Shown one piece after another: positions 49,334 to 57,574 of a DNA stretch of 64,000 nt (positions are counted from its first letter, which is position 1; each line of letters starts with the position of its first letter). A program made the translations under genes and the position numbers. The notes beneath the pieces were generated by a model. The model was not told the DNA's origin. It did no database searches and was given only the letters and a program-made list of their open reading frames with translations. Source of the DNA: Burkholderiales bacterium (GTDB lineage: Bacteria > Pseudomonadota > Gammaproteobacteria > Burkholderiales > SG8-41); contig DATAJS010000009.1 in the NCBI GenBank assembly GCA_036262035.1, positions 62,001 to 126,000 of the forward strand, in the 5' to 3' direction.

Positions 49334-51430
49334 ATGGCAACAACAACGGTCGGCGGCGCTCGCCTTGCGGTCGATATAGGCGGGACGTTCACCGACATCG
49401 TGCTCGATGCGCGCGGCAAGCGCTGGACGGGCAAGGTGCTCACCACACCGCGCGCGCCCGAAGAAGCGGTGCTCGCGGCAGTGCAGGAAATCCTCGCCGA
49501 GGCGGGTCTCAAGCCCGGCGCGCTCGAGCTGTTCATCCTGGGAACCACGCTGGCGACCAATGCGCTCATCGAGCGCAAGGGTGCGCGCACCGCGCTCGTC
49601 ACGACCGAAGGCTTTCGCGACCTGGTCGAGATCGGCTGGGAGCATCGCTTCGCGCAGTACGACATCTTTCTCGACAAGCCCGAGCCCCTGGTCCCGCGTT
49701 ATCTGCGCCTGCCGGTGCCGGAGCGCATCGACGCCAGGGGCCGCGTGCTGCTGCCCCTGGACGAGCGCGCACTGGAGGCGATCGTCCCGGTGCTGCAACA
49801 GGAGCGCATCGAAAGCGTCGCGGTCGCGTTTCTCCAGAGCTTCGTAAACCCTGCGCACGAGCGGCGTGCACGCGAGATCCTCAAGAGCGCGATGCCTGAC
49901 CTGTGGATCACGATCTCTTCGGACGTGTGTCCGGAGATTCGCGAATACGAACGGATATCGACCGCGTGCGCGAATGCGTACGTGCAGCCGGTCATGGCAG
50001 GCTATCTCAACCGGCTGGAAGGGCGTCTCAAGTCGATGGACGTCACGTGCCCGGTTTTCCTCATGACGTCCGGCGGCGCGCTCGCCACGATGGCGATGGG
50101 TGCCGCGGAACCGGTGCGTCTGGTCGAGTCCGGCCCTGCGGGCGGCGCCATACTGGCGCGCAACATCGCCGAAAGCTGCGGCGCCGAGCGTGCGCTGTCC
50201 TTCGACATGGGGGGCACGACCGCCAAGATCTGCTTCATCGACGATTACGAGCCGGAGATCTCGCGCAGCTTCGAGTTCGGGCGCGTCTATCGTTTCATGA
50301 AAGGCAGCGGTCTCCCGCTGCGCATACCCGTGATAGAGATGGTCGAGATCGGTGCAGGCGGCGGATCGATCGCGCGTGTCGACGACATGGAACGCGTGCA
50401 GGTCGGCCCCGACAGCGCGGGCTCGGAGCCCGGGCCCGCATGCTACGCGCGCGGCGGCGAGCACGCGACGGTCACCGACGCCGATTGCACCATGGGCATG
50501 CTCGATCCGGAGCGCTTTGCCGGCGGCCGCGTCAGGCTCGAGCCGGCGCGCGCCGAAGCCGCGGTGCAGCGCGACGTCGCCAAGCCGCTCAAGGTGAATG
50601 CCGCCATCGGCGCGCTCGCCATCAGCGAGATCGTCACCGAGAACATGGCGAATGCAGCGCGGGTGCACGCGATGGAGCTCGGCAAGACCGTCGAGAAGTA
50701 CACCCTCATCGCGTTCGGCGGCGCAGCGCCGCTGCACGCGGCGCGTCTCGCCGACAAGCTGGGCGTCGAGCGCGTGATCATCCCGGTGAGCGCGAGTGTC
50801 GGTTCCGCGCTCGGTTTTCTCACCGCGCCGGTCGCGTTCCAGGCGGTGCGAAGCTGGTACCAGCTCGTCGCAGCGATCGATACCGCGCATGCGAACCGGC
50901 TGCTCGGCGAGATGGAAGCGCAGGCGACCGAGGTGGTGCGCACCGCCGCCGGTGACGCGCCGCTCACGACGAATCGCATCGCCTACATGCGCTATGCCGG
51001 ACAGGGCCACGAGATCCCGGTGTCGCTGCCTGCGGGCGAGCTTGTCGCCGGAGCGATCGCCGAGCTCGCCCAACGTTTCGACGAAGCCTACCGCGCGCTC
51101 TACGGACGCGTGATCCCCAATATGGCGGTGGAGATCATGAGCTGGTCGGTGACGGTCTCGACGCAGGTCGAGCGCGCGCCCGCGGCGCAGCCGCTGCCGC
51201 CCGCAGCGGCCGAAGCGGTATCGACCCGCAGGATGTTCGAGCCCAAGCTCGCGAAGTGGCTGAACGTCCCGGTCTACGAGCGCCGCAACATGCCGCCGGG
51301 CGCGCAGGCGCAGGGTCCCGCGCTGATCGTGGAAGATCAGACCACCGTCGTCGTCACCTCCGATTTCGACGCGGCTATCGACAGCCTCGGATACATCGTG
51401 CTCGACAAGCGCCCCACGAAAAGGAAATAG
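49334..51430 (+). CDS. hyuA: hydantoinase/oxoprolinase A subunit (HyuA family)
   Basis: 698 residues. The N-terminal actin-like ATPase has VDIGGTFTDIVLD, LGTTLATNALIERKGARTALVTTEGFRDLVEIG and later SFDMGGTTAKICFIDD. Members hydrolyse 5-substituted hydantoins, 5-oxoproline or related cyclic amides with ATP, or carboxylate acetone or acetophenone together with partner subunits. The B subunit gene follows after 2 bases. A Bug protein, an ornithine cyclodeaminase-like enzyme and an alpha/beta hydrolase follow in turn, supporting ring opening of an imported cyclic amide. The weak ribosome site CAAAGG precedes the ATG. Confidence 0.94.
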   Translation: MATTTVGGARLAVDIGGTFTDIVLDARGKRWTGKVLTTPRAPEEAVLAAVQEILAEAGLKPGALELFILGTTLATNALIERKGARTALVTTEGFRDLVEIGWEHRFAQYDIFLDKPEPLVPRYLRLPVPERIDARGRVLLPLDERALEAIVPVLQQERIESVAVAFLQSFVNPAHERRAREILKSAMPDLWITISSDVCPEIREYERISTACANAYVQPVMAGYLNRLEGRLKSMDVTCPVFLMTSGGALATMAMGAAEPVRLVESGPAGGAILARNIAESCGAERALSFDMGGTTAKICFIDDYEPEISRSFEFGRVYRFMKGSGLPLRIPVIEMVEIGAGGGSIARVDDMERVQVGPDSAGSEPGPACYARGGEHATVTDADCTMGMLDPERFAGGRVRLEPARAEAAVQRDVAKPLKVNAAIGALAISEIVTENMANAARVHAMELGKTVEKYTLIAFGGAAPLHAARLADKLGVERVIIPVSASVGSALGFLTAPVAFQAVRSWYQLVAAIDTAHANRLLGEMEAQATEVVRTAAGDAPLTTNRIAYMRYAGQGHEIPVSLPAGELVAGAIAELAQRFDEAYRALYGRVIPNMAVEIMSWSVTVSTQVERAPAAQPLPPAAAEAVSTRRMFEPKLAKWLNVPVYERRNMPPGAQAQGPALIVEDQTTVVVTSDFDAAIDSLGYIVLDKRPTKRK

Positions 51431-51432
51431 CC

Positions 51433-53097
51433 ATGGCGAAGCTCGCGGACATCCGGATGCAGGTGATGTGGAACCGCCTGATCTCGGTCGTCGAGGAACA
51501 GGCGCAGACGCTGGTGCGAACCGCCTTCGGCGCGGCGACTCGCGAGGCGGGCGATCTCTCCGCAGGGGTGTTCCTGCCCGACGGCCGCATGGTCGCGCAG
51601 GCGGTCACCGGCACGCCGGGGCACGTCAATTCGATGGCGGAATCGGTGCGCTACTTCCTCGAGGAATATCCGCGGGAGGAGATGCATCCCGGCGACGTCT
51701 TCCTCGCGAACGATCCGTGGAAGACCACCGGCCACCTGAACGATCTCACGATGGTGACGCCGGTCTTCCGCGGCAAGCGCATGGTCGCGCTGTTCGCATC
51801 GACCGTGCACGTCGTCGACATCGGCGGGCTCGGCCTGTCCGCCGACGGCACGCAGGTCTATCACGAGGGCCTCTTCATTCCGGTGGTACGGCTCGTGTCG
51901 CGCGGCGTCATCGACGAGACCCTGCTCAAGCTGGTGCGCGCCAACGTGCGCGAGCCGGTGCAGGTGGAAGGCGATCTCTACAGCCTGATCGCGTGCAACG
52001 AAGTGGGCGGGCGCAGGCTGCTCGCGATGATGGACGAGTACAAGCTCAGGGACATCGAGCGCGTCTCCGAGCACATCATCGCGCGCTCGCATGCCGCGAT
52101 GCTCGCCGCGGTGGCCGAATGGCCGGAAGGCTCGTGGTCGTACACGATGACGACCGACGGCTACGACGCGCCGATCACGCTCGCCGGCACGCTCGGCATC
52201 TCGAAAGACGGCGTCGACATCGACTTTACCGGCACGAGCGGCATCGTCACCAACGGCATCAACGTTCCCAAGAGCTACACCGATGCCTACACGTCGTTCG
52301 GCGTGCGCTGCGTGATCGGCCCGCACATCCCGAACAATGCCGGCTCGCTGTCGGCCGTGCGCGTCAAGGCGCCCGAAGGCTGCATACTCAACGCGCCTTA
52401 CCCGGTCGCCGTCAGCGCGCGCTCGATCGTCGGCCAGATGCTGCCGGACATCGTGTTCGGCTGCCTGCGCCAGGCGCGTCCCGGGCACGTGCCGGCGGAG
52501 AACAGCTCCGCGCTCTGGAACCTGCGGCTCGCGGGCGGCCAGGCGATCAAGGGGATCGAGCCCAGCCAGTTGCAGGGCGCGACGCGCTTCAACGTGAACG
52601 GCTTCAATACCGGCGGCACCGGCGCGCGTCCGAACAAGGACGGGCTGTCGGTGACGTCTTTCCCGAGCGGCGTGCGCAACGTCGCGGTCGAGATCATCGA
52701 GACGCTTTCGCCCGTGGTCTTCTGGAAAAAAGAATATCGGCCCGACTCCGGCGGACCTGGCGAGCATCGGGGCGGGCTCGGCCAGATCATGGAGATCTCC
52801 AACGGAGAGCCCGCGCCGATGATCATCTCGGCGACGTTCGATCGCATCGTGCATCCGGCGCGCGGCAGCGGCGGCGGCCACAGCGGCGGCGCCGGCTGTG
52901 CGAGCCTCAAATCGGGCGCGACGCTCCGCGGTTTCGGACGGCAGATCATCCCGGCGGGCGACCGCGTCGTACTGGAGACCCCCGGCGGCGGCGGGATCGG
53001 CGATCCGAAAGCGCGTTCCCGGGAAGCGGTGGAGCACGATCTCAGGAACGGTCTCATCACCGAGCAGCAGGCGCGGGACGCTTACGGCCGTGAATAG
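51433..53097 (+). CDS. hyuB: hydantoinase/oxoprolinase B subunit (HyuB family)
   Basis: 554 residues from the ATG at 51433, 2 bases after the A subunit stop. Family blocks: VEEQAQTLVRTAFGAATREAGDLSAGVFLPDGRMVAQ, HPGDVFLANDPWKTTGHLNDLTMVTPVF, HVVDIGGLGLSADG and the C-terminal YRPDSGGPGEHRGGLGQ and LETPGGGGIGDP. The GHLNDL region holds likely metal-binding residues. It forms the catalytic complex with HyuA and acts in the cytoplasm. The stop overlaps the following gene, whose GTG start lies 7 bases inside this gene, so the three are translationally coupled. Confidence 0.95.
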   Translation: MAKLADIRMQVMWNRLISVVEEQAQTLVRTAFGAATREAGDLSAGVFLPDGRMVAQAVTGTPGHVNSMAESVRYFLEEYPREEMHPGDVFLANDPWKTTGHLNDLTMVTPVFRGKRMVALFASTVHVVDIGGLGLSADGTQVYHEGLFIPVVRLVSRGVIDETLLKLVRANVREPVQVEGDLYSLIACNEVGGRRLLAMMDEYKLRDIERVSEHIIARSHAAMLAAVAEWPEGSWSYTMTTDGYDAPITLAGTLGISKDGVDIDFTGTSGIVTNGINVPKSYTDAYTSFGVRCVIGPHIPNNAGSLSAVRVKAPEGCILNAPYPVAVSARSIVGQMLPDIVFGCLRQARPGHVPAENSSALWNLRLAGGQAIKGIEPSQLQGATRFNVNGFNTGGTGARPNKDGLSVTSFPSGVRNVAVEIIETLSPVVFWKKEYRPDSGGPGEHRGGLGQIMEISNGEPAPMIISATFDRIVHPARGSGGGHSGGAGCASLKSGATLRGFGRQIIPAGDRVVLETPGGGGIGDPKARSREAVEHDLRNGLITEQQARDAYGRE

Positions 53098-54076
53098 CCT
53101 GCGCATCGTCGGTGAAGACGACGTCCGGGCGCTGATAGACACCGACAGCGCGCTCGAGATCGCCCGCCGCACGCTGAGGGACCAGGCGCAAGGCAACGCC
53201 TCGCTGTCGACACCGTCCGCGATGACGCTCGACGCGAGGCGCTTCGGCGGCGGCATGTTCAAGTTCAAGGCCGCCAACGTCGGGCACCTGGGCGCGTCGG
53301 GCATCCGCCTGATCTCGCGCATGTCCGCGATCGATCCCGACGCCAAGAACTTCTGCGCGGTCTACAAACACGGCAATCTCGCGCTGGCCGGGCTCGTCGC
53401 CGAGCTGTGGATCAGCCGCATACGCACCGCCGCGTTCGGCACCGCCGCGGTGGAAGTGCTGGCCAACCCCGGACCGCTCGTCGTCGCGCTCTTCGGCACC
53501 GGCAAGATCGCGAACGAGATCGTCCCGATGCTGGCGCGGGCGCTCGACATCCGCGAGCTGCGCGTGAGCTCGCGCCGGCAGGAGAGCATCGATCGCTTCG
53601 TGGCCGAGCACTCGACAGCATCGAGCTTCGAGCTACGCGGCGAGGCGGACGCTGCGCGCATGCTCGACGGCGCCGACGTCGTCCTGACGATCACCGATGC
53701 GGACAAGCCGCTGGTGCATCCCGGCACCCTCAAGCGGGGCGCGCTCGTCTGCTCCATGGGCGGCAAGAACGAGATCGACTTCGGCGTCCTTGCCGAGATC
53801 GATCGATTCGTCGTCGACGATACCGACTTCGCGATGGAAGTCGGCGACGGCGGCGCATGGATACGGCAGGGCAGGCTCACGCCGGAGAAGTTCTGTGCAC
53901 GCGTCGATGCGCTGGCGTGTGAAGTCGCCGGCGGGACCAAGCCCGGCAGGCTCACACCCGACGACCGGATCCTCGCGATCATGCAGGGGATGGCGGTCGG
54001 AGACGTCGCCTTCGCGGCGTATGCGCTGCAGCAGGCCGAGAAGCTCGGCAAGGGCAAGGAAGTCGAAATCCCATGA
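53090..54076 (+). CDS. ornithine cyclodeaminase/mu-crystallin family protein
   Basis: 328 residues from the GTG at 53090, inside the end of hyuB. The start is inferred because the protein begins NSLRIVGEDDVRALIDTDSALEIARR, the normal N-terminus. A Rossmann domain has VVALFGTGKIANEIVPMLARAL (dinucleotide-binding GTGKIA in place of GTGxQA) and ELRVSSRRQES. The catalytic Asp region reads FVVDDTDFAMEVGD. Members cyclise ornithine with loss of ammonia or reduce cyclic imino acids with NAD(P)H. In this operon a role in reducing or deaminating a ring-opened amino acid is likely. Confidence 0.9.
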   Translation: MNSLRIVGEDDVRALIDTDSALEIARRTLRDQAQGNASLSTPSAMTLDARRFGGGMFKFKAANVGHLGASGIRLISRMSAIDPDAKNFCAVYKHGNLALAGLVAELWISRIRTAAFGTAAVEVLANPGPLVVALFGTGKIANEIVPMLARALDIRELRVSSRRQESIDRFVAEHSTASSFELRGEADAARMLDGADVVLTITDADKPLVHPGTLKRGALVCSMGGKNEIDFGVLAEIDRFVVDDTDFAMEVGDGGAWIRQGRLTPEKFCARVDALACEVAGGTKPGRLTPDDRILAIMQGMAVGDVAFAAYALQQAEKLGKGKEVEIP

Positions 54077-54891
54077 GAAACGACATGCAGCGGTTCACCA
54101 CGAGCGACGGGCTCTCGATCGCATACCGCGTCGACGATTTCACCGACCCGTGGACCCGGCCGGACACGATCGTGCTCCTGCATTCGGCCATGAGCAGCTC
54201 GCGGCGCATGGCCGCGATGGTGCCGCATTTCGCACGCCGCTTTCGCGTGGTGTGCATGGACCTGCGCGGTCATGGCGATTCGGAGGTGCCGCGCGCCGAT
54301 CAGCCGCTCACGCTCCAGAGGCTCACACAGGACGTGCGCGACCTCATGGACCACCTGGGTGTCGAGCACGCGCACTTCGTCGGCGTCTCGGGCGGAGGCT
54401 ACCTCGCGCAGCAGCTCGCGATCCACGATCCGCAGCGCGTGACGAGCCTCGTGCTGCTCGCCTCGCGCCCCGGGTTCAAGGACAGCAACGGCGCCGCCTG
54501 GATCCCGGAGATGGAGCGCAGGGGTTTGCGCACGTTCATCGCCGAGACGATCTCGGACCGCCTGCCGATCGGCGAGGTGAGCCAGGCGCAGGTCGACTGG
54601 TTCCTCGACGAGATCGCGCGCAACGATCCGGCGTTCGTGCGGCGCTTCGTGCTCTACATGACGACGCAGTACTGGATGGACGATCTCGCGAAAGTGACCT
54701 GCCCGACGCTCATCGTCGCGCCGCGCGGCGACGCGATCGGCAACGCGAATGCCTACCAGCAGATGCACGCACTGATGAAGGCGAGCGAGCTTCTCACGTA
54801 CGACGTGGAAAGCCACAACATCGCCGATTACATGGCCGACCGCTGCGCGGAAGACGCCATGGCTTTCCTGAACCGACATTTCCCGCTCTAG
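54073..54891 (+). CDS. alpha/beta hydrolase
   Basis: 272 residues. Start overlaps the preceding stop (ATGA). The core shows TIVLLHSAMSSSRRMAAMV (oxyanion region), CMDLRGHGDSEVP, and nucleophile Ser106 in FVGVSGGGYLAQQLA. The late acid is in LIVAPRGDAIGNAN and the His is His260-like in VESHNIADYMAD. Its closest look is to the 3-oxoadipate enol-lactonase-like branch. It would hydrolyse an ester, lactone or C-C bond downstream of the hydantoinase step. The Bug gene starts 7 bases after the stop, so uptake and enzymes share one message. Confidence 0.93.
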   Translation: MRNDMQRFTTSDGLSIAYRVDDFTDPWTRPDTIVLLHSAMSSSRRMAAMVPHFARRFRVVCMDLRGHGDSEVPRADQPLTLQRLTQDVRDLMDHLGVEHAHFVGVSGGGYLAQQLAIHDPQRVTSLVLLASRPGFKDSNGAAWIPEMERRGLRTFIAETISDRLPIGEVSQAQVDWFLDEIARNDPAFVRRFVLYMTTQYWMDDLAKVTCPTLIVAPRGDAIGNANAYQQMHALMKASELLTYDVESHNIADYMADRCAEDAMAFLNRHFPL

Positions 54892-54898
54892 GACTTTC

Positions 54899-55852
54899 AT
54901 GAAGCATTTGCTCGCGGTTGTTCTCGCGCTCGCAGCGGTTTCCTCGCATGCGCAGCAATATCCCTCGAAGCCGGTTCGCCTCATCGTCTCGTACGTGCCG
55001 GGCGGGGTATCGGATACGCTCGCGAGGCTGGTCGCGAAAGAGCTCACCGAGGAGTGGAACACCAGCGTCATCGTGGAGAACCGTCCCGGCGCCAGCGGCA
55101 ACATCGGCACGACGCAATGCGTCAAGTCGCCGCCGGACGGCTATACGATGTGCATCGTCGCGGTGGCGCAGTCGATGGCTTCACGCGTCGCGCCCAACGC
55201 GGGCTTCGATTCGCTGAAGGATTTCTCGCACGTGACACTCGTCGCATCGGTGCCGATGCTGCTGCTGGTGCATCCTTCGCTGCCGGCGTATACCGCGCGA
55301 GACCTGATCGCGCTGGCGAAGAAACGCCCCGGCGAGCTCAACTACGCCACGAGCGGCGTCGGCTCCGGGCCGCAACTCGCCATGGAGCTCTTCAAGCAGC
55401 AGGCGGGCATCGATATCGTGATGGTGCAGTACAAGGGCGGCGGTCAGGCGGTCTTCGACCAGATCGCCGGGCGTGTCGAAACCGCTTTCAGCGCCGCGGT
55501 GGGTGTGATCCCGTACGTGAACGAAGGCAAGCTCCGGGCGGTCGGCGTGTCGACCAGGGAGCGCTTCCCGGTGCTGCCCAAGGTGCCGACCATCAGCGAG
55601 TCCGGCCTGAAGGGCTACGACGCGAGCTCGTGGCAGGGCCTTTCCATGCCTGCGGGCGTGCCGCGCGAGATCGTCAATCGCGCCAACGCGGCGCTCGTCA
55701 AAGTGCTCAAGTCGCCGCAGATGCGCGAGCGCTTCCTGGCGCTCGGCGCCGTCCCGGTGGGCAACAGTCCCGAGGCGTTCGCGGCGTTCTTCAACGCCGA
55801 GTCCGAGAAGTGGTATCGCGTAGCGAAGACGGCGGGCGTGATCGGCAAGTAA
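54899..55852 (+). CDS. Bug-family solute-binding protein
   Basis: 317 residues, the last gene of the hydantoinase operon. The signal peptide is short (KHLLAVVLALAAVSSHAQ), followed by YPSKPVRLIVSYVPGGVSD, VIVENRPGASGNIG and PDGYTMC. At the family HVPYKG position this protein reads MVQYKGGGQAV, a clear departure from its six relatives in the window. That, and the VEN for VDN change in the carboxylate loop, suggest a different ligand, presumably the cyclic amide or a precursor handled by the upstream enzymes. A palindrome follows directly after the stop. Confidence 0.95.
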   Translation: MKHLLAVVLALAAVSSHAQQYPSKPVRLIVSYVPGGVSDTLARLVAKELTEEWNTSVIVENRPGASGNIGTTQCVKSPPDGYTMCIVAVAQSMASRVAPNAGFDSLKDFSHVTLVASVPMLLLVHPSLPAYTARDLIALAKKRPGELNYATSGVGSGPQLAMELFKQQAGIDIVMVQYKGGGQAVFDQIAGRVETAFSAAVGVIPYVNEGKLRAVGVSTRERFPVLPKVPTISESGLKGYDASSWQGLSMPAGVPREIVNRANAALVKVLKSPQMRERFLALGAVPVGNSPEAFAAFFNAESEKWYRVAKTAGVIGK

Positions 55853-55857
55853 GAAAT

Positions 55858-55897
55858 GGGGTCAGGTCCACATTTCCGGAAATTCGGACCTGACCCC
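55858..55897. repeat. GGGGTCAGG palindrome, family A copy 3
   Basis: A 40-base palindrome centred on CCGG (arms 55858-55877 and 55878-55897, two mismatches). It lies exactly between two convergent Bug genes and could terminate transcription from both. It resembles the copies at 13010 and 20398. Confidence 0.85.
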
Positions 55898-55901
55898 GCC
55901 C

Positions 55902-56867
55902 TCAATCCGCCTTGATGCCCGCTTCCGTGACGACGCGCGCCCAGCGCTGGAGGTCCTCTCTGTAGGCCTTGGTGAACTGCTCCGGACTGCTGCCGATCAT
56001 GTCGGCGCCTTCGAAGCGGTCCCTGACCGAAGGCAGGGCGATGGCCTTGACGACCTCGGCGTGCAGCCGGTTGGCGATCTGCTTCGGCAGCTTCGCGGGT
56101 CCGACGAAACCGAACCACGTGATGATGACCATGCCGGGAACGCCTGCGTCCGCCAGCGACGGCACGTCCGGGAGGCCGGAGAAACGCTTGCCGGGCGCAG
56201 TGGTGACTGCGAGCACGCGGAGCTTGCCGCTCTTCGCGTGAGGCACGACCGTGGGGCTCGCCGCCATCACCATGTCGCTCTCGCCCGTGAGCACGCCGGT
56301 CGTCGCCGACCCCGCGCCCTTGTAGGGCACGTGCGCGAGCTTCACCTTCGCCTGGTAGTTGAAGAGCTCACCGGATAGATGAAGGATGCCGCCCGCGCCG
56401 CCCGACGCATAGGTCGCCTTGCCGGCGCTCGAGCGCGCATACGCGATGAACTCTTTCACCGTCGTTGCCTTGATCGACGGCCGTATCGTCATCGCGCGCG
56501 GCACGCCGATCACCTGGGTGATGAACGTGAAGTCCTTCAGCGGGTCGTAAGGCAGCTCTTTCTTGATCGACGGGATGATCGAGAAGCTGTCGTCCACGGT
56601 GGCGAGCGTATAGCCGTCCGGTGCGGCGTTGGCGACGATCCCGTGACCGATCGTGCCGCTCGCGCCGGCGCGATTGTCCACGACGAACGTTTGCCCGAGC
56701 TGTTCAGAAAAATGCTGGGCCATGACGCGCGCCATGAGGTCGGAGGTGCCGCCCGGCGAGAACGGCACGATGATGCGCACCGGCTTCACCGGATAGCTTT
56801 CGGCCGCGAACGCGGCCGATACTGCGCTCAGCGAAAGCAGCGCTGCACCCACACGTAAAGCGATCAT
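55902..56867 (-). CDS. Bug-family solute-binding protein
   Basis: 321 residues from the ATG at 56867, which overlaps the stop of the upstream gene (ATGA). An upstream extension of 24 codons lacks a signal, so this start is preferred. The signal peptide ends at AAFAAE. Blocks: YPVKPVRIIVPFSPGGTSD, VVDNRAGASGTIG (Ala in place of Pro in the loop), APDGYTLATVDD and LAHVPYKGAGSATTGV. The overlap with the EthD-like gene means the two are translated together. The ligand is unknown. Confidence 0.95.
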   Translation of the reverse strand: MIALRVGAALLSLSAVSAAFAAESYPVKPVRIIVPFSPGGTSDLMARVMAQHFSEQLGQTFVVDNRAGASGTIGHGIVANAAPDGYTLATVDDSFSIIPSIKKELPYDPLKDFTFITQVIGVPRAMTIRPSIKATTVKEFIAYARSSAGKATYASGGAGGILHLSGELFNYQAKVKLAHVPYKGAGSATTGVLTGESDMVMAASPTVVPHAKSGKLRVLAVTTAPGKRFSGLPDVPSLADAGVPGMVIITWFGFVGPAKLPKQIANRLHAEVVKAIALPSVRDRFEGADMIGSSPEQFTKAYREDLQRWARVVTEAGIKAD

Positions 56868-57496
56868 TGCTTGCCCTCGTATCTGCGAAGCACCAGACGC
56901 AGCATGTTCCTGAACCCCGGCCTTATCCGGGCCGTCCACGGCGTCTCCACCGCCTTCTTCCAGGCCCCGGTCGTGACGACCTCGGGACCTTGCAGGTGAT
57001 AGAGCGCGACGTACTGCGGCGCGCCTTCATCCGTCCTGAAGCGCCGGGCGCACAAACATCCGGGCACCTTGCTGAGCGCGGGCACGTGCTCCTCGTCGTA
57101 CCACGCGTTGAAGTCTTTCTCCATCTCGGCCGCGATGTCGGTCGCCACCATGAGCAGCCCGCCGGCCTTCGCAGGTGCGACGGCGTCTCCGGGCAGGATC
57201 TGTTTCGCGGTGAGGCGGCAGAAGAGCTCGGTCTTGCGTCCGATGCGCTTGGACCACGGCGTGCGGCCGTCGCCTTTTTTCGAGACGTAGGACTCCTGTT
57301 TGAGCACGTCGAGGCTGTCGAGATCGTACGTGGCAAGCGCGGTCTTCGCGCCGTCGGCGGCGACCCATCGCTCGGCGTTGATGAATCCTTTGACCGAGAG
57401 ACGTTCGGGAATGTGCTCCGTGTCGTACCAATCGTCGAACTCGTCTTCGGCGATGTTCGGATAATGGAATCCGGCGACGAGCAGTCCGTGTGACAT
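56864..57496 (-). CDS. two-domain dimeric alpha-beta barrel (EthD-like) protein
   Basis: 210 residues from the ATG at 57496. The sequence contains two similar halves, each with the small ferredoxin-like pattern that ends in a W-Y-x-x-EH motif: FDDWYDTEHIPERLSVKGF near the start and FNAWYDEEHVPALSKVPGC in the second half. This is the pattern of EthD/DABB proteins, which work as small oxygenases or isomerases on unstable cyclic or enol substrates. No signal peptide is present. It precedes the Bug gene with overlapping codons and is divergent from the PrpD gene at 57575. Confidence 0.78.
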   Translation of the reverse strand: MSHGLLVAGFHYPNIAEDEFDDWYDTEHIPERLSVKGFINAERWVAADGAKTALATYDLDSLDVLKQESYVSKKGDGRTPWSKRIGRKTELFCRLTAKQILPGDAVAPAKAGGLLMVATDIAAEMEKDFNAWYDEEHVPALSKVPGCLCARRFRTDEGAPQYVALYHLQGPEVVTTGAWKKAVETPWTARIRPGFRNMLRLVLRRYEGKQ

Positions 57497-57574
57497 GCAG
57501 GAGATCCTTCGGGGAGGAGTGCTATGATCGCCGCAGAAGTGTTCGCGTGTCCATAACAACAAATCGGAGCGTCG

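Noticed and set aside
47747-51073. Open frame of about 1100 codons on the minus strand opposite the MBL hydrolase, asparaginase and HyuA genes
   Set aside because: It spans several real genes and has no recognisable domain.
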